A stretch of 64,000 nucleotides of DNA from Glaciecola sp964195425 (GCA_964195425.1 CAXMOM010000017.1:1-64000), one strand, 5' to 3'; shown: positions 7,709-16,486, numbered from the stretch's first letter. A program made the numbers and translations. The notes: generated by a model not told the origin, from the sequence alone.

Positions 7709-8299
7709 ATGATCAAAATGGTTTTCGATACTCAAGCAATAAACAAACAACGACAAAACTTAGATGACTACAACGAAATTTGGGTGTTCGGATATGGGTC
7801 CCTTATTTACAAGGTGGATTTTGATTACACCGAATGTGAAAGCGCACATATTGTCGGTTTTGAACGTCGCTTTTGGCAGGGAAGTCACGATCACAGAGGC
7901 ACAATAGCAAATCCAGGCCGAGTGCTTACACTTGCACCCATCCAAGATGCCAGATGTTTTGGTATAGCATTTAAGGTTGACCACGAGGTCTTTGATCATT
8001 TGGACCACAGAGAGAAAAACGGTTACCTTCGCCATCAGGTAGCTATTCATCTTTCAGACAATCGAATAGTACAAGGTTTGGTTTATATTGCTAGCCCAGA
8101 CAACGCAGCTTATCTGGGAGAAGCAACCGACCAAGATGTCGCTAAGCAAATCTTCAGCTCATCGGGGCCCAGTGGCTTAAATCGCGATTACGTTTACCAG
8201 CTTGCCGACGCATTGAGGCAACATGATGAAATAGACGAACATGTTTTTCAAATAGAGCTGGCGCTTAAAAAACACTCACTCTACCAAAGGGATATATAA
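7709..8299 (+). CDS. ChaC-like gamma-glutamylcyclotransferase
   Basis: A 196-residue protein with the GGCT-fold substrate loop FGYGSLI and, following it, the family segments VGFERRFWQGSHDHRGT, PGRVLTLAP and GLVYIA typical of ChaC. The enzyme degrades glutathione to 5-oxoproline and Cys-Gly in characterised members. The start at 7709 has GGGAG only one base upstream; an in-frame ATG at 7718 has that site at a better distance (10 nt) and is a real alternative. It stands alone between IS remnants. Confidence 0.87.
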   Translation: MIKMVFDTQAINKQRQNLDDYNEIWVFGYGSLIYKVDFDYTECESAHIVGFERRFWQGSHDHRGTIANPGRVLTLAPIQDARCFGIAFKVDHEVFDHLDHREKNGYLRHQVAIHLSDNRIVQGLVYIASPDNAAYLGEATDQDVAKQIFSSSGPSGLNRDYVYQLADALRQHDEIDEHVFQIELALKKHSLYQRDI

Positions 8300-8323
8300 G
8301 ACATGTAATCATTGATGCTATAG

Positions 8324-8376
8324 GGCATTGTCAACTTATAAAAAGCAGCGATAACCAAGAGACAAGTTGACAGTAC
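8324..8376. repeat. 53-bp IS6-type end pair (minimal MITE)
   Basis: GGCATTGTCAACTT at 8324-8337 faces AAGTTGACAGTAC at 8364-8376 with only about 26 bp between them. It is the shortest derivative of the repeat family. A further degenerate left-end-like sequence (gatactgttaacta) occurs near 8423. Confidence 0.7.
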
Positions 8377-8489
8377 TTAATATTTTTGTTTCACTCGAAA
8401 ATTAGTCCATACTAACTCAAATGATACTGTTAACTAATATTAAGCATTAGTTCTCATTGGGTTAGTTACACACATAAAAGGAAATAAAC

Positions 8490-8756
8490 ATGCTTAAACG
8501 ACTATTTATTGACCACCCAAAGTCCGTCAACGAAACATACTTACAACACTTTTTTACCTCTATGAGTTTTTCAATGAAGCTTTTTAAAGCAGCTATGGCA
8601 TGTTTTATACATGCATTGGTGCCCGGTTTATGTATAAAAACTGGCAGTAAAGCGATTACAGAGTTGCATGTTAAAATGGTCACATTTAGGGTTAAAGGCA
8701 GCAGTGATGCCGTTTCAAAAGAACAGCCTGAGGATTCAATAGAATATATGATCTAG
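8490..8756 (+). CDS. DUF6356 family small protein
   Basis: An 88-residue protein with the pattern HPKSVNETYLQHF...ALVPGLCIKTGSKAITELHVKMV, which I recognise as the DUF6356 family, often annotated only as hypothetical or capsule-associated. One hydrophobic helix (about residues 35-50) suggests membrane association. The start follows AAAGGAAATAAAC, a good ribosome site. Function is unknown. It is bracketed by repeat remnants on both sides. Confidence 0.65.
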   Translation: MLKRLFIDHPKSVNETYLQHFFTSMSFSMKLFKAAMACFIHALVPGLCIKTGSKAITELHVKMVTFRVKGSSDAVSKEQPEDSIEYMI

Positions 8757-8766
8757 CCCAATCTGG

Positions 8767-8885
8767 GGCAGTGTTAACGCAATGAATTGAGATGCTCACA
8801 ACAAGTTTTCAGTAGTTTATGTCAAATTCTGGCGGCAACTAAGCCTAGTTCAGTCAGCAAATGCTCGTTCACGAAGTATTCTATA
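8767..8885. repeat. IS6-type left-end remnant
   Basis: GGCAGTGTTAACGC followed by a block (acaagttttcagtagtttatg and onward to aaatgctcg) that tracks the transposase-tail end of the element at 907, with several substitutions. No matching right end was found before 9.1 kb. The short open frame that starts inside it at 8861 is not a gene. Confidence 0.6.
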
Positions 8886-9137
8886 GTTATGGGCTTTACC
8901 ACGAGGGCATTCATCGCCCCGAGTTTGCGTTACTGCACACCCGCCGACTTATAGATTTGGATCTCAGCATTTTTCTGCATATATCCTTTGCTGCTGTTTT
9001 AGTATTTACCACTGCCTGCGTTGCTTCTGCAAATTCGATTTAAGCCCCCCGCATGCTTATTCCGAGTTAAAGTTACTTTTATATATAAGTGTAAAACACA
9101 CATAAAAACCCTCAGCATGCCTTTTAGTAAGTATACC

Positions 9138-9230
9138 TGTCGACAATTTTTACAATATTTCTAAATTGTCGAATTTACCAGCCTTATTATTATGATTCAA
9201 TTGACTTATTTATTGAGGCCTGACTTTTGG
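9138..9230 (+). promoter_or_regulatory. Decayed UAS plus sigma-54-like promoter
   Basis: TGTCGACAATTTTTACAAT (9138-9156) is, on the complement, ATTGTAAA-N5-TCGACA, a diverged copy of the 19-nt element found at 35342, 59455 and 60442. A -24/-12-like sequence AGGCCT-GACTT-TTGG starts at 9216, 60 bp away, the same spacing as at the other loci. Two key promoter bases differ from consensus, so it may be inactive. It faces the truncated secreted gene at 9323, the same orientation as the other copies relative to their genes. Confidence 0.5.
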
Positions 9231-9322
9231 TCAGACCAATGTGAGTAGTATCGATTATCATCCTGAATATATGAATAAGTCAGGCAGGATGGTCCGAATT
9301 CACGTAGTAAAGGAAAATAATC

Positions 9323-9567
9323 ATGACGTTAAGAAGTTTGATTAAAGTAGTTTCAGTAGCCGCACTTTTTACAATAGCTAGCGCGTCACAAGCCGCAATT
9401 ATCGCTTCTACCGATTTTGACGGTAGAACAGTCTCAGGAGCAAGCGCGAGTGACCTTAATTGGGTAGTCAATGGCGTTGAAGCACAAGGTGACTTAAACG
9501 CTGATGAAAGCACAACTATTACTCCTCAAATTGGCTTGTTCGATACCGCTAATTCGAAAGACATGTT
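9323..9567 (+). pseudogene. N-terminal fragment of a secreted protein
   Basis: AAAGGA precedes an ATG at 9323. The first 24 residues form a clean Sec signal peptide (TLRSLIKVVSVAALFTIASASQA) followed by IIASTDFDGRTVSG, the style of a secreted, PEP-CTERM-type surface protein. After about residue 82 the reading frame enters unrelated sequence and stops at 9586 within a few codons. The breakpoint is near 9567. No C-terminal sorting signal survives, so this is a truncated gene. The full-length family is not recognised. Confidence 0.6.
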
Positions 9568-9774
9568 TGCAGTAAGCACCTGCTGATGCAACGCCGCTGC
9601 TTCATTGGCTTTACCGGCCTGATGTAGAATTTTTGCCCGCACTTGCAATTCATCAATCATTGGCTGGATATCAATCCTCAGGTGGTGGGGAATAGTATAG
9701 GTAGAATAAAACGGAGACTGCGCCGATATTCGATGTATAGGAAGGTTAGAACATATCCCAGTTCTATGCAACAC
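9568..9774 (-). pseudogene. Unidentified gene fragment abutting the truncated secreted gene
   Basis: On the minus strand an open frame reads HHLRIDIQPMIDELQVRAKILHQ and AGKANEAAALHQQVL, helical and tetratricopeptide-like, then runs into the antisense of the truncated secreted gene at about 9567. It appears to be the internal part of a gene that lost its other end at the same junction. The parent family is not recognised. From 9775 to 10012 nothing convincing is seen; the short plus-strand ORF there has no ribosome site. Confidence 0.35.
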
Positions 9775-10012
9775 GGCATAACAACCTTATATGGCACGAC
9801 GTAACAGTGCATGCGTTTTTTTTATATCTTATCGCGCATGAATTTCCCGAAGGAAACGGTCGTGCAAACCGCGCGATCTGTGCTGCAATTGTAGCATCTG
9901 TGCAAAATATAAATGTTTGTAAAAGCTTCCTATTCTTGATGCGTATCAATGCCATTGTGCAATTTAGGCCTACACTACAAAATAATGAATGCGTGTAAGA
10001 TAAGGATAAACT

Positions 10013-10324
10013 ATGACCGATAGAATAGAAAAATTGCTAAGGCTAAAAGAAGAATTAAGTATTCGCGTTGCCAAAATTGATAAAGAGCTGCATAACCGCA
10101 AAACCAGTGGGAAATTTTCTGACCAAGTCGTTGATCGGCAAAATGACGATGTTCTGCTAAATCTTAAGAGTGAAGCCCAGCAAGAGTTAGAACAAATAAA
10201 TCATGCTCTCATTAAACTTGAGAATTCGGTATATGGTATATGTGCAAAGTGCCATGGTGGTATTAGCCCTGAACGTTTAGATGCGATCCCTTTTGCTGCA
10301 AACTGCAAAGACTGTGTTGAATAG
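10013..10324 (+). CDS. DksA/TraR-type zinc-finger protein
   Basis: A 103-residue protein with a long N-terminal coiled coil (about residues 1-75) and a C-terminal zinc finger CAKC...CKDC of the DksA/TraR C4 type (ICAKCHGGISPERLDAIPFAANCKDC). Related small proteins bind RNA polymerase through the secondary channel or serve as general stress proteins. It is shorter than DksA (about 150) and longer than TraR (about 70). The start has AAGGA upstream. No partner gene is adjacent. Confidence 0.8.
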   Translation: MTDRIEKLLRLKEELSIRVAKIDKELHNRKTSGKFSDQVVDRQNDDVLLNLKSEAQQELEQINHALIKLENSVYGICAKCHGGISPERLDAIPFAANCKDCVE

Positions 10325-10445
10325 CCCAATGCTAGCTCGTTTTCAAATAATCCCTTGACCCTAGGGCTACGCTAAGATTTATTATGGTTTGTAAATTTGA
10401 GATTGATGTTAGAAATAACAAACGGACAACTTTTAGAAACACAAT

Positions 10446-11150
10446 ATGCAAAACGAAAACCTCATAAAAAAAAGCCCTCTGCTTGATTTTGAACATGACA
10501 GAATTAAGCAATTAGTTACATCGAGGGAGTGGGCGAAATTAGATCCGTTCAACAAAATTGGTGGTGCATATCAATTTGTGAAAGACGAAATACGCTTTGG
10601 CTATAATCAAAGTGATGACATTAGAGCCAGTCAGGTTTTACGTGATGGTTATGGTCAATGCAATACAAAAGGAACGCTTTTAATAGCGCTACTTAGGTCC
10701 CTAGGTATTCCAAGCAGGTTACACGGATTTACTATTTTTCAAGCCTTGCAAAAAGGGGCTATCCCAAGCGTAATAATAAAATTAGCTCCACCCGAAATAT
10801 TGCATAGTTGGGTTGAAGTTTATTACGATAATCATTGGATAAGTCTTGAAGGGTTTATCCTTGATAAAACCTATTTAACTGCAATTCAGAGTCGGTTTAG
10901 TGAGCATAAACAATATTTTAGCGGATACGGTATTGCTACGTCTTGTCTAGAAAACCCTCCTGTTGAGTGGAACGGGCAAAACACATTCATTCAAAAAGAC
11001 GGCATTGCACAAGATTTTGGCGTGTTTAATACGCCCGATGAATTTTATAAACAATATGGGACTAATCTATCGGGTGTAAAACGCATCTTATTTCAGTACA
11101 TTATTCGCCATATTATTAATTGGAATGTTTCACGCTTGCGAGGTCAATGA
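10446..11150 (+). CDS. Transglutaminase-like domain protein
   Basis: A 234-residue soluble protein with the papain-like transglutaminase core: nucleophile Cys in DGYGQCNTKGTLLIALLRSLGIPSRLHG, His in ILHSWVEVYY and an acidic residue in ISLEGFILDK. Such bacterial proteins act as cysteine proteases or amidases; the substrate is unknown. No signal peptide is seen, so it is probably cytoplasmic. The gene stands alone. Confidence 0.85.
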   Translation: MQNENLIKKSPLLDFEHDRIKQLVTSREWAKLDPFNKIGGAYQFVKDEIRFGYNQSDDIRASQVLRDGYGQCNTKGTLLIALLRSLGIPSRLHGFTIFQALQKGAIPSVIIKLAPPEILHSWVEVYYDNHWISLEGFILDKTYLTAIQSRFSEHKQYFSGYGIATSCLENPPVEWNGQNTFIQKDGIAQDFGVFNTPDEFYKQYGTNLSGVKRILFQYIIRHIINWNVSRLRGQ

Positions 11151-11437
11151 TTGTTGCATAGAACCGGCTTATGGTTTATTTTATCTATATTCATCAACAC
11201 GCTTAGTCATTCCATTTAATAATCAAAAGTATTTACAAAATCGTACACTGCCAAAACTGACGTCACAACTCATGTCTATACCTGCTAATTTATTAAAATA
11301 AATTAATTGGCACGATTGAATCATTAAGAAATTTTGTTTTAAAGGCAATATATTTTGCTGTAACGGGGGTATAAAATTTGCCGTTGCGGACTAAGAATAT
11401 CAACAACACTGACCCCACAGGTTTTGGATTAACGGCT

Positions 11438-13126
11438 ATGGAAATTGACGCTCCTTGTTTCACTTATTTTAGTTCGCCTATTGAAAAATACACCTTACCT
11501 AAGCGTTTTACTTTTCCATTTTATTATCAACCACACCCATTATGTAAGTTGGCTGTACAACAATTACAAAAGCACCTTGAAACCCAAATTCAGTGGCAAC
11601 ACAACTTTGGTTTGTTTGATGATACAAAAAATATTATTGGCAAAATGTTTGGTGTGTTATTGGTTAAGAATGCTCAAGGAGAGTTAGGTTTTATATCGGC
11701 TTTTTCAGGAAAGTTAGCAGAGCAAAATCATATCAATGGTTTTGTCCCACCTGTATTTGATTTATTGGCGGCAGACAGTTTCTTTTTGGATGAGAAAGTC
11801 GTTATCAATGCACTGAATACAGAAATAGAAGAATTAGAAAAAACCCCGCAATTATTAATTTTAGGGGAAGAGCTAAGCACATTAAAAGCAAAACATACCT
11901 TGCAGTTATTGGTGCTAAGGGCCGAGTTAATAGAGAACCGTAAAACCCGCAAAATAACACGACAAACTTTGCAAAATGACGTAAACACAACCATCACAAA
12001 TAAAGGGCTAAAAGCGCTAGCTCAGCAAAGTGTTTATGATAAATGGCGATTAAAAGCGTTAACCCAGAATTCGCAACAATCTATAGGGCTGCTGCAGATA
12101 AAAGTTGATGCCTTAACTGAGCAAATAGCAAAGTGTAAGTTACAACGAAAAATACTATCCGCCGATTTACAAAATAGAATATTTTCACAATATCAGTTTT
12201 TGAATAAAGCACGCGCGGCTAAAAGTTTGGTAGATATTTTTGCTGAAACAGCGCTTAAAAAACCTCCGGCTGGGGCGGGTGAATGCGCCGCGCCTAAGTT
12301 ACTACAATATGCGTTTGAGCACCAATTAGTGCCATTGGCGATGGCAGAGTTTTGGTGGGGAGCCTCGCCTAAATCAGAAATCAAAAAACACCAGCAGTAT
12401 TACCCTGCATGCATTGGTAAATGTCAGCCTATCTTAAAACATATGCTGGCTGGCATGCTGTTGGATGACAATCCATTAATTTGTAATAATGGTGAAGGTA
12501 AAAATGTAGACATCATCTACCAAGACGAAGACATTTTAATAGTAAATAAACCTACCGAGCTATTGTCTGTGCCCGGAAAGGAAATAAACGATTCTGTTTA
12601 TTCGCGGATCAAGCAGCACTACCCTGAAGCTACTGGTCCCCTTATAGTGCATCGACTTGATATGTCTACCTCAGGGTTAATGGTATTAGTGCTTAATGCA
12701 CAGGCTAACAAGCACCTACAAAAGCAATTTATTCGTCGAGAAGTTCACAAACAGTATGTGGCGTTAATCGAAGGCTTGCCGCCAGAGAATGAAGGTGAGA
12801 TAAATTTACCTTTAAGAGGCGATTTGTACGACAGACCCAAACAAATTGTATGTAACCAAGATGGAAAGCAGGCCAAAACATTCTGGCAAGTCCTTGAACG
12901 TTACCCTCAAAAAAATCAAACTAAAGTTCTCCTAACACCGCACACTGGCAGGACCCATCAACTAAGAGTGCATTGTGCCCATGCTCAAGGCTTGAATATG
13001 CCCATAGTGGGTGACGACTTGTACGGAACACTTGCAAACCGCTTACATTTGCACGCACACAGTTTAAAAATCAGGCATCCTATTAGTAAAAAAATAATGA
13101 CTTTTAAGGTTGCTGCGGAATTTTAG
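11438..13126 (+). CDS. RluA family pseudouridine synthase with long N-terminal region
   Basis: About 562 residues. The C-terminal part, from VDIIYQDEDILIVNKP onward, is an RluA-type pseudouridine synthase with the catalytic motif HRLDMSTSGLMVLV (Asp nucleophile) and the late motif GRTHQLRVH. The N-terminal 350 residues hold a conserved block (PKRFTFPFYYQPHPLC), a long coiled coil (about 130-260) and a segment PPAGAGECAAPKLLQYAF known from long RluA-like proteins of Vibrio and Alteromonas. It isomerises uridine in rRNA or tRNA; the target site is not known. The frame extends to a TTG at 11378 that has GGGGG upstream, an alternative start adding 20 residues. Confidence 0.88.
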   Translation: MEIDAPCFTYFSSPIEKYTLPKRFTFPFYYQPHPLCKLAVQQLQKHLETQIQWQHNFGLFDDTKNIIGKMFGVLLVKNAQGELGFISAFSGKLAEQNHINGFVPPVFDLLAADSFFLDEKVVINALNTEIEELEKTPQLLILGEELSTLKAKHTLQLLVLRAELIENRKTRKITRQTLQNDVNTTITNKGLKALAQQSVYDKWRLKALTQNSQQSIGLLQIKVDALTEQIAKCKLQRKILSADLQNRIFSQYQFLNKARAAKSLVDIFAETALKKPPAGAGECAAPKLLQYAFEHQLVPLAMAEFWWGASPKSEIKKHQQYYPACIGKCQPILKHMLAGMLLDDNPLICNNGEGKNVDIIYQDEDILIVNKPTELLSVPGKEINDSVYSRIKQHYPEATGPLIVHRLDMSTSGLMVLVLNAQANKHLQKQFIRREVHKQYVALIEGLPPENEGEINLPLRGDLYDRPKQIVCNQDGKQAKTFWQVLERYPQKNQTKVLLTPHTGRTHQLRVHCAHAQGLNMPIVGDDLYGTLANRLHLHAHSLKIRHPISKKIMTFKVAAEF

Positions 13127-13315
13127 GTGTTCATTTATAGTAGCAATGGGATCGGACTTCAATATTGGTCCCAAAAAGTATTTCAATGACAAACTAATTA
13201 CAGCGGCTGAGCTAAAATCAGGGTGACATATCATTCTGCGTTGAGAACTAAATTAAGAGTCCTTGCTCGGGACTGCTTCATAAGCCTATACCTCACCCTG
13301 CCTGCTACTTCCGAT

Positions 13316-13352
13316 AAGTTTACCGGTAGCTGGTTTAGCTACCGGTAAACTT
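13316..13352 (-). terminator. Perfect 16-bp hairpin over the end of the crotonase gene
   Basis: AAGTTTACCGGTAGCT at 13316-13331 and its exact complement at 13337-13352 flank a 5-nt loop. The stop codon of the minus-strand crotonase (13335-13337) lies within the hairpin, so its last five sense codons form one arm. No U-run follows on either strand, so a Rho-independent terminator is not certain; it could instead stabilise the 3' end. Confidence 0.5.
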
Positions 13353-14162
13353 CGGTGCTCTGCGCTCTGAAAATGCCTTTATTCCCTCTTGCAGATCATT
13401 CGACTGTAAACTAGTCATCAAAGTAAACATACCATTTAACATTAAGCTCTGCTCGTCGGTCATGTTCTCTGACTTGCGCAGAATAAACTTGGTGCCGCGC
13501 ACAGCCATCGGTGAGTTACCGGCAATTTCATTAGCCAAAATCATACCCGCTGACATGGTGGCTTCGGCTGATTCGTAAACATCGTTAACTAAGCCAATCT
13601 TCTCTGCACGGTCGGCTTTGATATCTTTACCTGTGTAGGCTAACTCGGCAACATGACCTGCATTGAGTATTTTAGGTAGGCGCTGTAATGTGCCTACGTC
13701 AGCAACCAAACCCAGCCGTGTTTCACGTACGCTAAATACAGAACATGCGCTGGCTATGCGGATATCACAGGCTGTAATTAGATCTACACCGGCACCCAAA
13801 CAAAAGCCCTGCACTACCGCTACAACTGGCAGTTCGCAGTCGGCTAAGGCAGTAATGGCTGCCTGAAACTTTTGCGTGTTGGCTAGCTGCTGAATATTAG
13901 CTTCGGCTTTTGAGCGGGCCTTGGAATTTTTATGTTCGCTTAGGCCGTCTTCTACTAGGTCGATTCCAGCGCAGAAGTGCTTGCCGCGACCAGCGAGGAT
14001 TATCGCACCTATCTCGCCGTCTTCGCATAGTGCAGCAAGGGCATGGGGAATGGCTGACCACAACTCTGTCGACAGTGCATTGTATTTGGCTTCACGGTCT
14101 AACCAAACTATGCCTACCTGTCCCTGTTTTTCGATGCTTAATACCTTGGATGAAAAACTCAT
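13335..14162 (-). CDS. Enoyl-CoA hydratase/isomerase family, dienoyl-CoA isomerase-like
   Basis: A 275-residue crotonase. The oxyanion-hole segments GRGKHFCAGIDL and GFCLGAGVDLITACDIRIAS are present. The stretch RETRLGLVADVGTLQRLPKIL carries the Asp characteristic of ECH1-type delta(3,5)-delta(2,4)-dienoyl-CoA isomerases, which prepare odd-position double bonds for beta-oxidation. Plain enoyl-CoA hydratase activity is the alternative. AAAGGA precedes the ATG. The gene is followed upstream by an SDR gene on the same strand (150-nt gap), so both may serve fatty acid degradation. Confidence 0.87.
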   Translation of the reverse strand: MSFSSKVLSIEKQGQVGIVWLDREAKYNALSTELWSAIPHALAALCEDGEIGAIILAGRGKHFCAGIDLVEDGLSEHKNSKARSKAEANIQQLANTQKFQAAITALADCELPVVAVVQGFCLGAGVDLITACDIRIASACSVFSVRETRLGLVADVGTLQRLPKILNAGHVAELAYTGKDIKADRAEKIGLVNDVYESAEATMSAGMILANEIAGNSPMAVRGTKFILRKSENMTDEQSLMLNGMFTLMTSLQSNDLQEGIKAFSERRAPKFTGS

Positions 14163-14311
14163 TTTAATTCCTTTATTCTCTCACTAATTTTATTTTATAT
14201 TGAAGGCGTTCATGGGCAGATATTTTCGTCCATAACGTTTTCCAATCACCGTTAATTTATTGTGTTCTCACATTCACTGGAAACCCTTTGAATACTCACC
14301 TTAAACAACTT

Positions 14312-15091
14312 TTATTTGATGATGCCCATAATGTGACGCATAAGTTTATTCATGCCGCCAATCCAACGATCGTAGTTAGTTGTTTTGTTGCGCATATATT
14401 CCAACACAATAGCGTGAGGCAATATCAGAAAACTCTCCTTGCGCAGCTCTTCAACAACACATTTGGCAAGTTCTTCGGGCTCTATCATGCCATTGCTTGC
14501 GGCAGCTGCGATGGCATCATTGTCAACTGCGGTCATTGGTGTACGCACGGCCTGGGGGCAAAGCATAGAAACTTTAATACCCTCGTGCTTATGATGAATA
14601 GCCAACCATTCACCAAAGCCTACTGCTGCGTGTTTACTGACACCATATGCTGCGCCGCCAATTTGGTTGAGTAAGCCTGCGGCAGATGAGGTATTTAAGA
14701 AGTAACCGCCGCCCCTTGCTACCATGCGCGGTACTAGGTGACGCGCAGCATAGATATGAGACATAACATTGATATCCCAAGACGCCTGCCATTCACAATT
14801 AGGGGAATCGATGCTCTCTCCAATTGCAACACCGGCATTGGAGCAAAATAAATCGATAGCGCCTAGGTTGGCTTCGGTCTCTTCGATCACCCCAGAGATA
14901 TCATCTTCTTTAGCAACATCGGCCATCATGGCAACACCATTGACCATGTCAGCAGTTTCTTGAGCGTTACTTAGATTTATATCTACAGCAACAATTTTCT
15001 TAGCACCCTCAGCATGAAAGCGAACGGCTAAGGCTCGACCAATACCGCTGCCGGCACCAGTGATTACAACAATCTTATTATGTAGTTCCAA
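14312..15091 (-). CDS. SDR family oxidoreductase
   Basis: A 259-residue classical short-chain dehydrogenase. The nucleotide-binding motif is TGAGSGIG (residues 11-18), then NAG at about 87, and the catalytic Ser, Tyr and Lys lie in NTSSAAGLLNQIGGAAYGVSKHA. DVAKEDD near residue 60 and VDIN after strand two suggest NAD preference, but this is weak. The substrate is unknown. An IS6-type end lies 18 nt upstream of the start codon, so its original promoter has been displaced. It shares strand and neighbourhood with the crotonase. Confidence 0.88.
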   Translation of the reverse strand: MELHNKIVVITGAGSGIGRALAVRFHAEGAKKIVAVDINLSNAQETADMVNGVAMMADVAKEDDISGVIEETEANLGAIDLFCSNAGVAIGESIDSPNCEWQASWDINVMSHIYAARHLVPRMVARGGGYFLNTSSAAGLLNQIGGAAYGVSKHAAVGFGEWLAIHHKHEGIKVSMLCPQAVRTPMTAVDNDAIAAAASNGMIEPEELAKCVVEELRKESFLILPHAIVLEYMRNKTTNYDRWIGGMNKLMRHIMGIIK

Positions 15092-15109
15092 AAAGTCTCT
15101 CCCATATCT

Positions 15110-15389
15110 GTTATTGTCAACTTATCGAATTTAGATGATGAAAACAAGCTTTCAGTAGCTTATGCCAAATTTTGGACACAGATTACTCAGGCACATTCAT
15201 GAACTGGCCTATCATCGAACGGCCTATGACTCTTTGCCTTCAATATATCTAAAACGTAGTGTAGATAGGCGATAAAGCCAAACCGCTTGAATTATGATTT
15301 GAGATGGGTAGCGATAACCCGCGCATAGTTTGTTTTTTATTGTCCGATTATCGCATAAGATAGGGAATGGCTGATAAGTTGAAAGTACA
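15110..15389. repeat. 280-bp IS6-type deletion derivative
   Basis: Left end GTTATTGTCAACTTATCG and right end aagttgaaagtac frame about 250 bp that match the tail block (caagctttcagtagcttatgcc) and the head block (gaattatgatttgagatgggtagcgataacc) of the element at 907. It fills most of the gap between the SDR and the MBL hydrolase genes and has no intact coding sequence. Confidence 0.7.
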
Positions 15390-15451
15390 CGTTTGCCGTA
15401 TAATTAAGTGTCAGCCTGCTTTAATCACATTGCTATCTATTACTTGAACAG

Positions 15452-16387
15452 TCAGAAAACCCAACCAAGTATTTTACCCATAAGCTTTTTAGCAGGCCCT
15501 ACGGGTGAGATTATAAATTTGTCCAACGTTTTCTTTTGTGGTTTGTCACCCATTTCAATGAGCGCAGTATTAAGAACCTTCAGATCATCAATTGTTAGCG
15601 GCAAGGCAGCCTCGTTGGGTTGATAATCCAATCCAAATTCGAATATAACACCGGGAGTACTGCTAATCTCTATATGAGTACCCATTATAGCAGTAACAGG
15701 GTGTGTGCTCGTAAAATTCACAAGTTTCTGGATGCTTGTTTTGTACTCTTCCCATTCTAGGACATACAATCTTCCAGGGTAGAAGGTATCGCCGGTGAGC
15801 AGCCATTGGGTATGAGAATCGTAAACAGCGATACTGGCATCTTGATGCCCTGGTATAGGGAACAGGGTTAATTCCCTACCGCCCAAATCTATAAGCACTT
15901 CACCCATTGGCCACTTGGCAAAGTCAAAATATTCAATGACGGCTTCCAGTTTGCCTTCCACTAATACTACGTTTTCCTGTCCTCTAAACTGATCGTCTCC
16001 TGCAGTATGGTCGGAATGACCGTGGGAATGAGTCACTAATATTGTTGGCGTATCGGCGTTATTGCCAGTAAACTTTTCATCTATCAGCTGCTGAATGGTG
16101 TCGTAGATGGGAAATTCATCTGCACTTTTAGTGGCGCCAGTATCTTGAACAAAGACGGTATGTTGCCCGAAGAATACATAGATGAAAGGGGCCTCAACGT
16201 TAATACATTTATTCTGCCGCAGTATATAAGTGTCAGGACTTACAGCTAGCACATCGATGGCAGGATCCATATTTTCCTTGCAGTTTTGAGCACCGTGTAT
16301 CCAGCTCTTGGCCACAACCGCTTGTGTGGGATTTCCTGCTGCAGGAACTAGCCAAAGTGCCAGTAAGATCAAATAAAGATATTTCAT
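15452..16387 (-). CDS. Exported MBL-fold metallo-hydrolase
   Basis: A 311-residue protein with a Sec signal peptide (MKYLYLILLALWLVPAAG) and the metallo-beta-lactamase zinc motif VTHSHGHSDHTAGDDQF (HxHxDH). Further metal ligands are in IPGHQDASI and TGDTFY. It should act in the periplasm with a dinuclear zinc site; the substrate (lactone, ester or beta-lactam-like) is not predictable. It is the middle of a minus-strand group, bounded by IS6-type remnants on both sides. Confidence 0.87.
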   Translation of the reverse strand: MKYLYLILLALWLVPAAGNPTQAVVAKSWIHGAQNCKENMDPAIDVLAVSPDTYILRQNKCINVEAPFIYVFFGQHTVFVQDTGATKSADEFPIYDTIQQLIDEKFTGNNADTPTILVTHSHGHSDHTAGDDQFRGQENVVLVEGKLEAVIEYFDFAKWPMGEVLIDLGGRELTLFPIPGHQDASIAVYDSHTQWLLTGDTFYPGRLYVLEWEEYKTSIQKLVNFTSTHPVTAIMGTHIEISSTPGVIFEFGLDYQPNEAALPLTIDDLKVLNTALIEMGDKPQKKTLDKFIISPVGPAKKLMGKILGWVF

Positions 16388-16425
16388 AGTAAATCCAATT
16401 GGTTTGAATGTGATCAGTGACGAAA

Positions 16426-16480
16426 GGTACTATCAACGTTACCAGTTTAGATGATAAGAACCCTTTCTAGGTAGTTTGTA
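16426..16480. repeat. IS6-type left-end remnant
   Basis: GGTACTATCAACGTT at 16426-16440 continues into ttagatgataagaaccctttctaggtagtttg, a diverged copy of the tail block of the element at 907. It lies 38 nt upstream of the MBL gene start. No right end was found. It is the last member of the family seen in the window. Confidence 0.55.
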
Positions 16481-16486
16481 ACTAAC

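Noticed and set aside
8861..9043. Short plus-strand ORF of 60 codons
   Set aside because: It begins inside an IS6-type remnant, has no ribosome site and no family resemblance.
9807..9998. Plus-strand ORF of 63 codons before the DksA-like gene
   Set aside because: No Shine-Dalgarno, no recognisable domain; an equally long minus-strand ORF overlaps it.
11378..11437. TTG at 11378 as the start of the RluA-like gene
   Set aside because: It adds 20 unconserved residues; kept as an alternative because a G-rich sequence lies upstream.
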